Source: an uncultured Ilumatobacter sp. (lineage in GTDB: Bacteria; Actinomycetota; Acidimicrobiia; Acidimicrobiales; Ilumatobacteraceae). From it: a stretch of DNA of 64,000 nt. Below are positions 42,002 through 50,765 of this stretch, piece after piece (the stretch's first letter is position 1; every line of letters begins with the position of its first letter). A program made the position numbers and the translations under genes. The DNA is taken from contig CAJQPY010000021.1 of NCBI GenBank assembly GCA_905480335.1, positions 1 through 64,000 on the forward strand. Direction: 5' to 3'. Below the pieces are notes generated by a model. That model ran no database searches and was not told the origin of the DNA. It saw nothing but the letters and a program-made list of their open reading frames with translations.

Positions 42002-42754
42002 TCAGACGTTCGTCATGCCACCGTCGACGCGGATTGTCTGGCCGGTGACATAGCTCGATCGGTTCGAGGCAAGAAAGCACGCGACATCAGCGATCTCGTC
42101 GGCGGTGCCCCAGCGGTCCATCGGCACCCGCTTCGCGAACCCCGAGCGCACCGCATCTTCCCCGAGGCGCTCGAATGTCGACTCCCACATCTCGGTGTCG
42201 ACGAGTCCCGGCGCTACGCCGTTGACCCGCACTCCCTTGCTCGCCCATTCGTTGGCCAGGTTCTTGGTGAGCGTGTTCAGCCCACCCTTGGATGCGGCAT
42301 AGGCGCCTTGTGTCCCGCCTGCGCCGGTTGCTGCGGTCGACGAAACGTTGACGATCGCCCCATTCGAGGCAAACAACGGCTTGGCGAACGCCGAGCACAA
42401 CATGAAAGCCTGGCGCAGGTTGACGAACAACGTCTCGTCGATCGCAGCACCGGTCACCTTCGAGGCCGGCTGATTGCGCTCGACTGCAGCATTGTTGACG
42501 AGGATGTCGAGACCGTCGAACGCAGCGAGGACTGCGGTCAAAATCTGTTCGATCGATTCGTGCTCGGAGAGGTCGGCAGTGATCACGAGCGGATCGTTCA
42601 CCAATTCAGCGGCGACTGCCTCGAGCCGATCTGCGGAGCGCGCCACCAACGCGACGCGAGCGCCGCCCCGGTCGAGTTGCCGCGCGATCGCCTCACCGAT
42701 CCCGCGGCTCGCACCGGTGACCACTGCAAACTTGCCGTCGAAGTCGAACGCCAC
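42002..42754 (-). CDS. Short-chain dehydrogenase/reductase (FabG-like)
   Basis: 250 residues, classical SDR. The cofactor motif is TGASRGIG (13-20), the NNAA motif is present, catalytic Ser is in NVSS and YAASK supplies Tyr-x3-Lys. It ends VTGQTIRVDGG as in most FabG-type enzymes. The start is GTG at 42754. It lies 9 bp after the LLM gene and is likely the last gene of the operon from 46885. The substrate is unknown. Confidence 0.9.
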   Translation of the reverse strand: MAFDFDGKFAVVTGASRGIGEAIARQLDRGGARVALVARSADRLEAVAAELVNDPLVITADLSEHESIEQILTAVLAAFDGLDILVNNAAVERNQPASKVTGAAIDETLFVNLRQAFMLCSAFAKPLFASNGAIVNVSSTAATGAGGTQGAYAASKGGLNTLTKNLANEWASKGVRVNGVAPGLVDTEMWESTFERLGEDAVRSGFAKRVPMDRWGTADEIADVACFLASNRSSYVTGQTIRVDGGMTNV

Positions 42755-42763
42755 GGTGAGCCG

Positions 42764-43702
42764 TCAGGTTCCGGCGAGCGCGGCGACGACCGGAGCGAAC
42801 GACTCGAGCGCATCGGATTGCACCGTCACGTATGAACCCTGCCAGCGGTCGCGCTGGGCGATCAACTCGTCGGCGATCTCTTCGGCCGAGCCGACGAGCG
42901 CGTGGGGGCTGGCGAGCAGTGTGGCAGCGTCCATTCCCATGCCGCCGCCGACCTTCTCGGCGACTGCGTTGCGTGCGTCGGTCACGATCGTGACGAACTT
43001 CAGGATGCTGATCTCGATGTCGGCGAATCGGTCCCCGGCAGCATCGCGGATCCAGCCGAGCTTCTGCTCGGTGGCGTCCGATGACATCGACGCGATCGCC
43101 TCGGGTCCGATCTTTCCCTCGCCGACGTTCGGGTTGACACCGACGATGTCGGCGAGCCGGGCGGCTGTCGACAGCACCCGCTTTCCGCCGCCCCCGATGA
43201 CGATCGGCGGGCCACCGGCCTGGACGGGCTTGGGTAAGCCGTTCATCTCGGTGATCGTGTAGTGCTCACCGTTGAACGACAAGGAGTCCTCACCCCACAG
43301 CCCGCGGAGCACCTCGACCGCCTCAATCATGCGGTCGATCCGCACGCCTGGGCGGTCGTGAGCGATACCGGTCGACGAGTAGTCCTCGGTCATCCAGCCG
43401 GCACCGACGCCGACTTCGAGTCGACCATCGCTGAGTAGGTCGAGCGTGGCGGTGTCTTTAGCCAGCACCGCTGGGTGGCGGAAGTCGTTGGCGAACACCA
43501 ACGCGCCAACCCGCAGCGCCTTGGTCGCTGCCGCGGCGATCGACAGTGCAGGGATCGGCGACAGTTGGTCGCCGAAGTGGTCGGGCATGAGGAGCGCCGA
43601 ATAGCCGAGGTCCTCGGCTTTCTTGGCGGTGTCGGTCCACTCGGTCGAGGACTTGGCCTTTGCTGCCATGACACCGAAACGGAAGGGGCGGGGGTGAGTC
43701 AT
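42764..43702 (-). CDS. F420-dependent LLM-class oxidoreductase
   Basis: 312 residues from ATG 43702 (MTHPRPFRFGVMAA). It shows the actinobacterial F420 type: FRFGVMAAKAKS, DLGYSALLMPDHFG, RVGALVFANDFRHP, DGRLEVGVGAGW and GGGGKRVL. Such enzymes transfer hydride between F420 and small substrates. It lies between a P-loop kinase gene and the SDR gene on the same strand. Confidence 0.87.
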   Translation of the reverse strand: MTHPRPFRFGVMAAKAKSSTEWTDTAKKAEDLGYSALLMPDHFGDQLSPIPALSIAAAATKALRVGALVFANDFRHPAVLAKDTATLDLLSDGRLEVGVGAGWMTEDYSSTGIAHDRPGVRIDRMIEAVEVLRGLWGEDSLSFNGEHYTITEMNGLPKPVQAGGPPIVIGGGGKRVLSTAARLADIVGVNPNVGEGKIGPEAIASMSSDATEQKLGWIRDAAGDRFADIEISILKFVTIVTDARNAVAEKVGGGMGMDAATLLASPHALVGSAEEIADELIAQRDRWQGSYVTVQSDALESFAPVVAALAGT

Positions 43703-43747
43703 CCGCCGAGCCTGGCATATCGACCCGCGCACACTGCGAGCGGATGG

Positions 43748-44368
43748 TCAGTTGGCGTCGACATGGACGTGAGCGCGGCCGCGAACAGCCTCGACACGTA
43801 CCGCATTCGGCTCGTCGGACGACCGGACGAACGCAGACGCCTCATCACGCGTCTTGCCGAAGCGGACGTGGCGGCGCACCAGGCGCTCGACCCGTAGCAC
43901 CGGGTCGACACGGAGATGGGCAACCGCATCAAAGTGATCGCGCAACTCGGACCATGGGGCTTCGTCAAGCAGGAGATAGTTCCCCTCGACGATCACGATG
44001 TCGTCGGACGGTCGCACGGTGATCCGTCCCGGCCTCGGCTCGTCGGCCACTCGATCGAAGTCGGGAAGGTGGACGTCGGTATCAGCCGCCGCCAGTTGCC
44101 GCATGGCGGCGACGAACGCGGTGGCCGCAAACGTCTCCGGGGCACCTTTCACGCTGCGCAACCCCTGCGCGTCGAGGGTCTCGTTGGCGAGGTGGAAGCC
44201 GTCCATCGGCACGACCACAGCACCGAGCTCGGCGACCAGCCCAGCCGCGAGGGTCGACTTCCCGCTCCCGGGAGAGCCGGTGATTCCGACGAGGTACCGG
44301 CCGAAGCCGGGTGCACGATGACGGATCCAGAGCGCAAGTTCAGGGGCCGCGATGTGTTCGACCGCCAT
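43748..44368 (-). CDS. P-loop nucleoside/uridine-kinase-like protein
   Basis: 206 residues from ATG 44368. Walker A is GSPGSGKST; MDGFHL and VEGNYLLL follow, the pattern of the phosphoribulokinase/uridine/pantothenate kinase family. It phosphorylates a sugar-, nucleoside- or vitamin-like substrate. It starts 7 bp after the glutamine-synthetase-like gene and is probably part of that operon. Confidence 0.8.
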   Translation of the reverse strand: MAVEHIAAPELALWIRHRAPGFGRYLVGITGSPGSGKSTLAAGLVAELGAVVVPMDGFHLANETLDAQGLRSVKGAPETFAATAFVAAMRQLAAADTDVHLPDFDRVADEPRPGRITVRPSDDIVIVEGNYLLLDEAPWSELRDHFDAVAHLRVDPVLRVERLVRRHVRFGKTRDEASAFVRSSDEPNAVRVEAVRGRAHVHVDAN

Positions 44369-44375
44369 CGTTCGT

Positions 44376-45728
44376 CTAGATCCGCTCGAAGTAGCGGCGG
44401 CGTTCCCAGTCGGTGACCGCGGCGTCGTACGCATCGCGCTCCATGGTCAGAAAGTGGCTGTAGTGATCGACCACGACGTCACCGAGGAGGCGCCGAGTCT
44501 CGGCGCTCGTTCGGAATCGGTCGAGCGCTGCAGTGAGGGTCGTGGCGACGATCGGGACGTCGACAGCGGTGTACGCATCGCCGGTGAACTCATCGGGTGG
44601 TTCGATCTGGTTGGCGATGCCGTCGAGACCACTGGCGAGGGCAGCCGCGTACGCCAGGTACGGGTTTGCATCGGCGCCCGGGATGCGGCACTCGATGCGC
44701 AGGCTCGAACCGCTGCCGACGACCCGAAACCCTGCGGTCCTGTTGTCCGTGCTCCAGGCGATCTTCGTCGGTGCCCAGGACTGGCTCTGGTAGCGCTTGT
44801 AGGAGTTGACAGTCGGCGCATAGCACACCATCAGATCGTCGGTGTGCCGCATCCAGCCGCCCAGGAACCAGCGAAACAGATCGGTGGGACCGTCGTCGGC
44901 GGCGAAGACGTTCGCGGCGGCATCGCCGTCGCCCGACCACAGGCTGAGGTGGAGGTGGCAACTGCTGCCGGACTGCTCGGCATCGAGCTTGGCCATGAAC
45001 GTGACCGCCACACCGTGCTGCTCGGCGAGCTCCTTCATGGCCTGCTTGACCACGACATGACGGTCGGCCATTGAAAGCACGTCGGCGTAGCGGATGTTGA
45101 GTTCGTGTTGGCCGATCGCCGCCTCCCCCTTCGAATTCTCGACGGGAATCTCGGAATCACGCAGCGCTCGACGCGCCGCACCGACGTAGTCCTCAACGCG
45201 GGCTCCCTGCAGCAGGTGGTAATCCTCGTTGTACCAGCCCGCCGAGATCAGGTCGGCATAGCCCTTGTCGTGGGCCTCTCGATAGCTGTCGCGGAACAGA
45301 AAGAACTCGAGTTCACTTGCCGCTTGGACGACGAACCCGGCATCGGCGGCAGCGGCGACCTGGGCTCGGAGGATCGAGCGTGGGGCAACCGGCACGAGCT
45401 CGTGCTCTGCATTGTCGTGGATGTCGCACAGGACAATCGCGGCATTGGGAGCCCACCCACATCGGCGCAGCGTCGTCATGTCGGCAACGAGGTGGAAGTC
45501 GCCGTAGCCACGCTCCCAGTTCGCGTACTGGTACCCGTCCACCGGCTCCATCTCCATGTCGACGGTGAGCAGGTAGTCGCATGCGTGACTGCCGGATCCG
45601 AGGCTCTCGAGGAAGAACTCGGCGTCGAACCGCTTGCCGAGGGTCCGCCCGTAGTGGTCGGTGAAGGCGACGACCACGGTGTCGATGTCGCCGGTGGCTA
45701 TGTGGGAGCGAAGTCCGTCGAGATTCAT
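44376..45728 (-). CDS. Glutamine synthetase-like gamma-glutamyl ligase (GlnA3/PuuA type)
   Basis: 450 residues from ATG 45728 with an AAAGGA ribosome site. The ligase core is recognisable: ASELEFFLF, GQHELNIRY, SCHLHLSLW, NSYKRYQSQSW and RIECRIPGADANPYL. Relatives of this length join glutamate to polyamines or amines rather than ammonia. The ATG overlaps the stop of an iron alcohol dehydrogenase gene. Together with the amidohydrolases and an S51 peptidase nearby, a glutamylated-amine degradation route is conceivable. Confidence 0.85.
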   Translation of the reverse strand: MNLDGLRSHIATGDIDTVVVAFTDHYGRTLGKRFDAEFFLESLGSGSHACDYLLTVDMEMEPVDGYQYANWERGYGDFHLVADMTTLRRCGWAPNAAIVLCDIHDNAEHELVPVAPRSILRAQVAAAADAGFVVQAASELEFFLFRDSYREAHDKGYADLISAGWYNEDYHLLQGARVEDYVGAARRALRDSEIPVENSKGEAAIGQHELNIRYADVLSMADRHVVVKQAMKELAEQHGVAVTFMAKLDAEQSGSSCHLHLSLWSGDGDAAANVFAADDGPTDLFRWFLGGWMRHTDDLMVCYAPTVNSYKRYQSQSWAPTKIAWSTDNRTAGFRVVGSGSSLRIECRIPGADANPYLAYAAALASGLDGIANQIEPPDEFTGDAYTAVDVPIVATTLTAALDRFRTSAETRRLLGDVVVDHYSHFLTMERDAYDAAVTDWERRRYFERI

Positions 45729-46885
45729 CGTGATCCTTTGAGCGTGCCGGTGCACGCGTTGACAAACACCTCAGTGGCAAACGCCTCGGTGAATGGAATT
45801 GGGTTTCCGCTAGCCGACGGATCGACTGCAGCAGCCTCTGCGATACCGCTGACGCGCTCGACATCGACACCGAGATCTGTCAATCGGTGTGGCACACCGA
45901 GCTCATCACGCAACGACACGACATGGTCTATGAAGCCGTCGGTCCCCCCGGGAATGTCGAGATACGCGGCGAGGCGCGTGATGGTCTCGTCGATGGCAGC
46001 GCGATTGGCGGTGAGGACAAATGGCATCAGCACCGCATTGGTCATGCCGTGGTGGGTATCGAAGACGGCGCCGATCGGGTGGGCGAGCGCATGCATCCCG
46101 CCCAGACCCTTCTGGAACGCCACTGCGCCCATCGCTGCAGCGGCCATCATGTGGGTTCGACTCCCGAGATCGCCAGGGTCACGAACCACTCGAGGGAGAT
46201 GCTCGAGCACGAGGCGGCACCCTTCGAGCCCGATGCCATGGGCCATCGGGTGATAGCTGGGCGCGCACAGCGCCTCGAGCGAGTGCGACAGGGCGTCCAT
46301 CCCGGTGCCCACGGTGAGTTCGGTCGGGAGTCCGACGGTCAGTTCCGGGTCGGATAGCACCGCCACCGGCATCATCTTCGGGTGAAAGATGATGACCTTG
46401 CGCTGTGCGTCCTCGTCGATCACGACGCCGGCACGGCCGACCTCGCTCCCCGTTCCCGCGGTGGTCGGAACTGCGATCACCGGCGCGATGGCCCGGCCGT
46501 CGGCGCGGGCCCACTGATCGCCGATGTCCTCGAAATCCCACAGTGGACGGGCTTGGCCAGCTTGGAAGGCGATCAACTTGCCACAGTCGAGAGCCGAGCC
46601 ACCGCCGACCGCGATGACACCGTCGTGGCCACCCGATCGGAACACCTCGACACCGTCGTCGATGTTCGCGCCGACGGGGTTCGGCTGGATCGAACTGAAG
46701 ACCGGCACGGGGCGGTCGAAGGACGATTGCACGGCGTCGAAGGCCGTCAGCTGGACAACGCCCGGATCGGTGACGATCAACGGCCGAGCGATTCCGTGTT
46801 GCGCGCAGATCTCGGCAAGTTCTGCAACGCAACCAACCGCAAGACGAAGTGCCGTCGGAAACGACCACGCTGCGGACACGGACAT
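45725..46885 (-). CDS. Iron-containing alcohol dehydrogenase
   Basis: 386 residues, group III ADH. GGGSALDCGKLIAF is the NAD-binding region; the metal histidines are expected in GMDALSHSLEAL, GGMHALAHPIGAVFDTHHG. VPTTAGTGSEVG is typical. It oxidises an alcohol or reduces an aldehyde, probably one produced from the compound handled by the glutamyl ligase next door, to which it is translationally coupled (ATGA). First gene of the 46885-42002 operon. Confidence 0.92.
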   Translation of the reverse strand: MSVSAAWSFPTALRLAVGCVAELAEICAQHGIARPLIVTDPGVVQLTAFDAVQSSFDRPVPVFSSIQPNPVGANIDDGVEVFRSGGHDGVIAVGGGSALDCGKLIAFQAGQARPLWDFEDIGDQWARADGRAIAPVIAVPTTAGTGSEVGRAGVVIDEDAQRKVIIFHPKMMPVAVLSDPELTVGLPTELTVGTGMDALSHSLEALCAPSYHPMAHGIGLEGCRLVLEHLPRVVRDPGDLGSRTHMMAAAAMGAVAFQKGLGGMHALAHPIGAVFDTHHGMTNAVLMPFVLTANRAAIDETITRLAAYLDIPGGTDGFIDHVVSLRDELGVPHRLTDLGVDVERVSGIAEAAAVDPSASGNPIPFTEAFATEVFVNACTGTLKGSR

Positions 46886-46933
46886 GAGCTCAGCGTAGAC
46901 GTGCTCGGGAATCGGTCAGGCGACCGGAGATCG

Positions 46934-47218
46934 TCAGTCTTCGGGGCCGTGGCCGTAGGCGTTCGGGCTGTCACTCGGCTGCACGTAGAACACGATCAGG
47001 AGAATGAAACCGACGATCGGGATGAGCCCGAGCAGGATCATCCAGCCTGACTTGCCGGAGTCGTGGAGTCGCCGGATCGCGATTGCAAGGCTCGGGAGCA
47101 ACACTGCGAGCGCGTAGGCGAAGTACAGAATGAGGAAGACCGACGACACTTTGGCCAGGACCCCGAGCACGACGGCGACGACGAAGTTGACGGCGACGAA
47201 GCGCCAGAAACCGCCCAC
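46934..47218 (-). CDS. DUF805 membrane protein, probable 5' frameshift
   Basis: The in-frame open segment from GTG 47218 gives 94 residues with three to four hydrophobic helices and IRRLHDSGKSGW, the hallmark of DUF805. Coding continues in the same frame upstream to about 47283 (TFITAYKTAFTRYVDFSGRT, the typical DUF805 start), but no start codon exists there. A TTG at 47286 with a GAGGA site is out of frame by one base, just before AAA. A lost A in that run would explain it: either a real mutation or an assembly error. Confidence 0.72.
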   Translation of the reverse strand: MGGFWRFVAVNFVVAVVLGVLAKVSSVFLILYFAYALAVLLPSLAIAIRRLHDSGKSGWMILLGLIPIVGFILLIVFYVQPSDSPNAYGHGPED

Positions 47219-47369
47219 CGAGGTGCGGCCGGAGAAGTCAACGTAGCGGGTGAACGCTGTCTTGTAGGCGGTGATGAACGTTTCAAGGTGTTGCTGTCCT
47301 CGCGTTTCTATGCGGCATCTGTCGCACCCGACGGTACTTGTCCACCGACAGCTGGGTGTCGATGCTTCG

Positions 47370-48614
47370 TCAGCGGAGCAGATCGTCGTGGAGCACGCCG
47401 GCTTTCATCACGCCGACCATTCGGTCGGCGTCCTGGAGGACCGCGATGTCGTCGATCGGGTCACCATCGATGATCACGAGGTCGGCTGCCGTTTCCTGCT
47501 CGAGCGTGCCGAGCATTCCCGTCGGGTCGAACGCCAGCCCGCCGTCGCGGGTGGCACACAGCAGCGCCTCGGCGGGTGACATCTCGAAGAGGTCGACGAA
47601 GTACTGGAGGTCCTTTGCGTTCGACCCGTGCGGCGTGATCGACAGTCCGTAGTCGCCACCGATCAGGATCCGCACGCCGACCTCGCGAAGGCGCTTCACG
47701 GCGCTGATCGTCTCGTCGATCTCGTGTTGGTAGCCGCGCGCCTCCATCAGGTTGCGACCGAGTCCGATCTCGTGACCGCGTTCCAGGAGTTGGATCTCCC
47801 AGGCGATCCCCGGGCCGACGAACAGTCGATCGCGCGCAGCGGCCAACATGTCGACGGCTTCGTCGTCGAGGAAGTTGGCGTGGCCGATGAAGTCAACCCC
47901 GTGACGAACGGCCTGCTTGACCGCGCCGGCCGAACGGGCGTGACAGGCGACGCGCAGATTGCGTCGGTGTGCCTCGTCGCACGCCGCTGCCACCTCCTCG
48001 TCGGTGTAGCTCAACACACCGGGCGCAGCGTGTGCCGAGAGCGCTTCGCCGTCGAGAAAGATCTTCACGACGTCAGCACCGGCTTTGGCGACCTCGCGCA
48101 CCGCCGCGCGCGCCGCCCAGGGGCCGTCAGCGATCCGTTTACGGCCGTCGCTTTCCGGCGCGGCGGAGTCGGCGTTGCTGCCGGTCGACCCAAGGTCCTT
48201 CTCCGAGGCCAGCAATCGCGGTCCGGGGACCCGGCCCGAGTTGATCGCATGGCGCAGCGGGACGTCGATCCCCTGTGCCGACCCGAAACTGATCGCCGAG
48301 GTGAACCCGAACCCGAGCAGCGCGCGCGCATTGTCGACGGCATCGAGCATGGCGATTGGAATCGGTTGGCGGTCGAGCTGGCTCGGATGCGCATTCGAAT
48401 ACGACAGGTGAACGTGCGACTCGGTCATCCCGGGCATGACGAACTTGCCATCCACGTCGAGGAGCTCGGCACCGTCGCTCGCAGTCGGCGGGAGCTGGCC
48501 CGTCGGGCCGACCCAGGCGATCCGATCGCCATCGATCAGCACGCTGCCGTCGTCGGTCACGGTCTCGTCCACCGCGGCGAACAGCCGCGCGCGGGTGATG
48601 AGGAGCTTGGTCAT
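47370..48614 (-). CDS. Amidohydrolase, imidazolonepropionase/prolidase-like
   Basis: 414 residues from ATG 48614; the longer open frame overlaps the neighbouring gene. Metal motifs are ESHVHLSYS, HARSAGA, FIGHANFLDD and GGDYGLSITPHG; DVVKIFLDGE carries the Lys position that can be carboxylated. It ends DLVIIDGDPIDDI. Such enzymes hydrolyse cyclic amides or peptides. The ATG overlaps the stop of the ACMSD-like gene, so both are made together. Confidence 0.87.
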   Translation of the reverse strand: MTKLLITRARLFAAVDETVTDDGSVLIDGDRIAWVGPTGQLPPTASDGAELLDVDGKFVMPGMTESHVHLSYSNAHPSQLDRQPIPIAMLDAVDNARALLGFGFTSAISFGSAQGIDVPLRHAINSGRVPGPRLLASEKDLGSTGSNADSAAPESDGRKRIADGPWAARAAVREVAKAGADVVKIFLDGEALSAHAAPGVLSYTDEEVAAACDEAHRRNLRVACHARSAGAVKQAVRHGVDFIGHANFLDDEAVDMLAAARDRLFVGPGIAWEIQLLERGHEIGLGRNLMEARGYQHEIDETISAVKRLREVGVRILIGGDYGLSITPHGSNAKDLQYFVDLFEMSPAEALLCATRDGGLAFDPTGMLGTLEQETAADLVIIDGDPIDDIAVLQDADRMVGVMKAGVLHDDLLR

Positions 48615-49582
48615 GAAGTGGCCTCCAGGCGCAGGAGTCGGTGGGCGTTCGGGGTGAGCGCTGCGTCGAACTCGTCGGTGGCGGCAGGCGTGTCCCACCC
48701 ACCGAAATTGGTTCCGTAGACCATTCGGTCGATGCCGACGGTGTCGACGACCAAGTCGCGCGCCGGGCCCGGCTCGAGGTGGGAGTCGAACCACAGCCGG
48801 CCGAGCGACGCGGCGAAGTCGGACTCGTTGCCGAGGAAGTGGGCCATCGAGTCGAAGCGCTGCGCGAGGAAGGCGATCGCGCCGCCGCCATGCGAGAGAC
48901 ACACGTCGAGGTCCAGATGACGGTCGAGGACCCCGCCGAGCACGAACGCCGACGCGGCGAGGGTCTCCTCGTACGTGTAGCCGACGATGAGGTCGAGTCC
49001 GAATCGGCGCAGCCGGGAGTCGTCCACCGGGCCACGCCCGTCATTCGTCACGCCGTGAACGAAGAGGGGCACGTCGAGCTCCACGACTCGCCCATAAAAC
49101 TCGTCGAAGCGGAGGTCATCGGGCGCCATCCCGTAGTCGGTTCCGATGTAGCCGGCGACGAGACCGAGATCGCCGATCGCTCGTTCGAGTTCGACGATTG
49201 CCGCGTCGGGATCCTGCATCGGGAGCTGCGCGGCGCCGAGGAGCCGCTCGGGGTGCGTGGCGACCAGCGCAGCCATCGAGTCGTTGGTCGCCCGTGCGAA
49301 TTCGATGGCCGGAGCCGGCTCGACGCCGCCGAGGAACGTGAGCGGATTGGGCGACAGCATCTGCCGGTCGATGCCGACGCGGTCCATCTCGGCGAGGCGC
49401 CGCTCGACGTCCATGAAGACGCTCCCGCGGTACGGGATCGGCTTCATCGTGTACTGGCCGACACGGAAGAACTCGAGGCCGTCGCCGTCGAATCCGTGCT
49501 CGGGCCCGTAGCTCCCCGCGGCACCGAAGGCACCGTCGAGCACGACGTGAGCGTGCAGGTCGACGACGCCCGACACGGTCAC
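48611..49582 (-). CDS. Amidohydrolase_2 family (ACMSD-like) metal-dependent hydrolase/decarboxylase
   Basis: 323 residues. DLHAHVV at the N-terminus gives H-x-H; further ligands are VPLFVHGV, CLSHGGGA and an Asp in YGTNFGGWD, in the order of ACMSD and gamma-resorcylate decarboxylase relatives. It decarboxylates or hydrolyses a small carboxylic substrate. GTG at 49582 overlaps the stop of the upstream gene (GTGA) and its own stop overlaps the next start. Confidence 0.87.
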   Translation of the reverse strand: MTVSGVVDLHAHVVLDGAFGAAGSYGPEHGFDGDGLEFFRVGQYTMKPIPYRGSVFMDVERRLAEMDRVGIDRQMLSPNPLTFLGGVEPAPAIEFARATNDSMAALVATHPERLLGAAQLPMQDPDAAIVELERAIGDLGLVAGYIGTDYGMAPDDLRFDEFYGRVVELDVPLFVHGVTNDGRGPVDDSRLRRFGLDLIVGYTYEETLAASAFVLGGVLDRHLDLDVCLSHGGGAIAFLAQRFDSMAHFLGNESDFAASLGRLWFDSHLEPGPARDLVVDTVGIDRMVYGTNFGGWDTPAATDEFDAALTPNAHRLLRLEATS

Positions 49583-49947
49583 CGTCCCGGATCGGCGACG
49601 GTGTCCGCAACGGCGTCGAAGCGGAACTTGCCGTCCGCATACACCGGACCCCGATCGTCAGCGGCGTACAGCCGGTTCTCGGACTTGAGGAAGCCGCCGC
49701 AGTTGTGGAGCACTTCGACCATTTGGGCGTAGTTCGGATGATCGAAGTGCGCACCGAGACGCTCGGCGTCGGTCCACAACTCGTACACCTGGACGTGTGT
49801 CGGTTCGACCGGGTCGGCGCCGAAGCAGTAGGCCAAGCAGCCGTCCTCGTCGTCACGGGTGGCCTGTTGCACCGCTGTGGTCAAGGCGACCGCATTGTCG
49901 CGGTCGGCTTGGGTCTCGAACGACAACGTCGCGGTCACGATGATCAT
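49579..49947 (-). CDS. Antibiotic-biosynthesis-monooxygenase-fold (ABM) protein
   Basis: 122 residues. IIVTATLSFETQADRDN at the start, GCLAYCFGADPVEPTHVQVYELW in the middle and AHFDHPNY give the ferredoxin-like ABM fold of cofactor-free monooxygenases. An extra 35 residues at the C-terminus are unusual. It is the first gene of an operon with two amidohydrolases and may oxygenate an aromatic or quinol intermediate. Confidence 0.83.
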   Translation of the reverse strand: MIIVTATLSFETQADRDNAVALTTAVQQATRDDEDGCLAYCFGADPVEPTHVQVYELWTDAERLGAHFDHPNYAQMVEVLHNCGGFLKSENRLYAADDRGPVYADGKFRFDAVADTVADPGR

Positions 49948-50015
49948 GCAGGGCCCCCTCGGTCCATCCGCGACGGTACCCGCCAGCCGGATCTGCGCTC
50001 GGCTCGGAGGTCGGT

Positions 50016-50696
50016 TCAGCCGACCAGTGCGCTCGACGGAACCTCGCCCGCTCCGAACCGGGTCTTGTGCGTCGGCGTCCAGACGGTGACCTCGTCGCCG
50101 AGGACGTGGTACACACCGTCACGATTCACCAGCGCCGTATCGCCGTTGACACCCACGAGCGTTCGCTTCCTCCCGACGGCGACTCGCATCGCCGACACGA
50201 TCGCCGAGGGAATCTCGTCGAAGTGCGGGATGATGTGGATTCCGGGCCACAGTCCGAAGCCGTCGTGCGGACGGGGAAGCCCCGTGAACGCCTCGCCCTG
50301 GATCATCGCACCGGCGCTGCATCCCGCCAGGAGCCCGCCGCGTCCGACGATGTCCAGAATCGCGTCCCATGCCGGCGTCGACTCGAGTGTCCGGTGGAGG
50401 TACCCCGGATTGCCGCCCGACAGATAGACGAAGTCGGCAAGGGCGATGCGCTCGGCCAGCGCTGAGTCGTTGGCGCTCGAGCGATCCCAGACGCGCACCG
50501 ACTCGGCCTCCACCCCCAAGCTCGCGAAGTGGTCGACGCCGCGTTGTGCCCAGCTGTCGATCATGGCGTCTCCCTCGCGCCCGGCGGCAGTGGGGAGGCA
50601 GACCACTCGTGGCGGTGTGTCGAACAGCTCAATGAGCTGACGATCCACCTCGTTCATCTGCGGGAGGTACTCACCGCTTCCCACGATTGCCAGCAC
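50016..50696 (-). CDS. S51-family serine peptidase-like (type 1 glutamine amidotransferase fold)
   Basis: 226 residues. LSGGNPGYL and AGCSAGAM supply the S51 nucleophile Ser in a strand-turn-helix elbow; IIPHFDE may hold the His. The family includes dipeptidase E and cyanophycinase, acting on Asp- or amide-linked small peptides. A helix-rich C-terminus binds nothing obvious. The start is GTG at 50696. It lies 68 bp upstream of the ABM operon on the same strand. Confidence 0.85.
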   Translation of the reverse strand: MLAIVGSGEYLPQMNEVDRQLIELFDTPPRVVCLPTAAGREGDAMIDSWAQRGVDHFASLGVEAESVRVWDRSSANDSALAERIALADFVYLSGGNPGYLHRTLESTPAWDAILDIVGRGGLLAGCSAGAMIQGEAFTGLPRPHDGFGLWPGIHIIPHFDEIPSAIVSAMRVAVGRKRTLVGVNGDTALVNRDGVYHVLGDEVTVWTPTHKTRFGAGEVPSSALVG

Positions 50697-50765
50697 GTTG
50701 GTGAGCTTCTCCTGTTTCGACCAGCAAACCCTTACCGGAACATGGATCGTCGCGTTTGCAGCGGG

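Noticed and set aside
48641-49732. 363-codon plus-strand open frame
   Set aside because: Shadow of the ACMSD-like and ABM genes, with repetitive Glu/Val/Arg composition and no domain.
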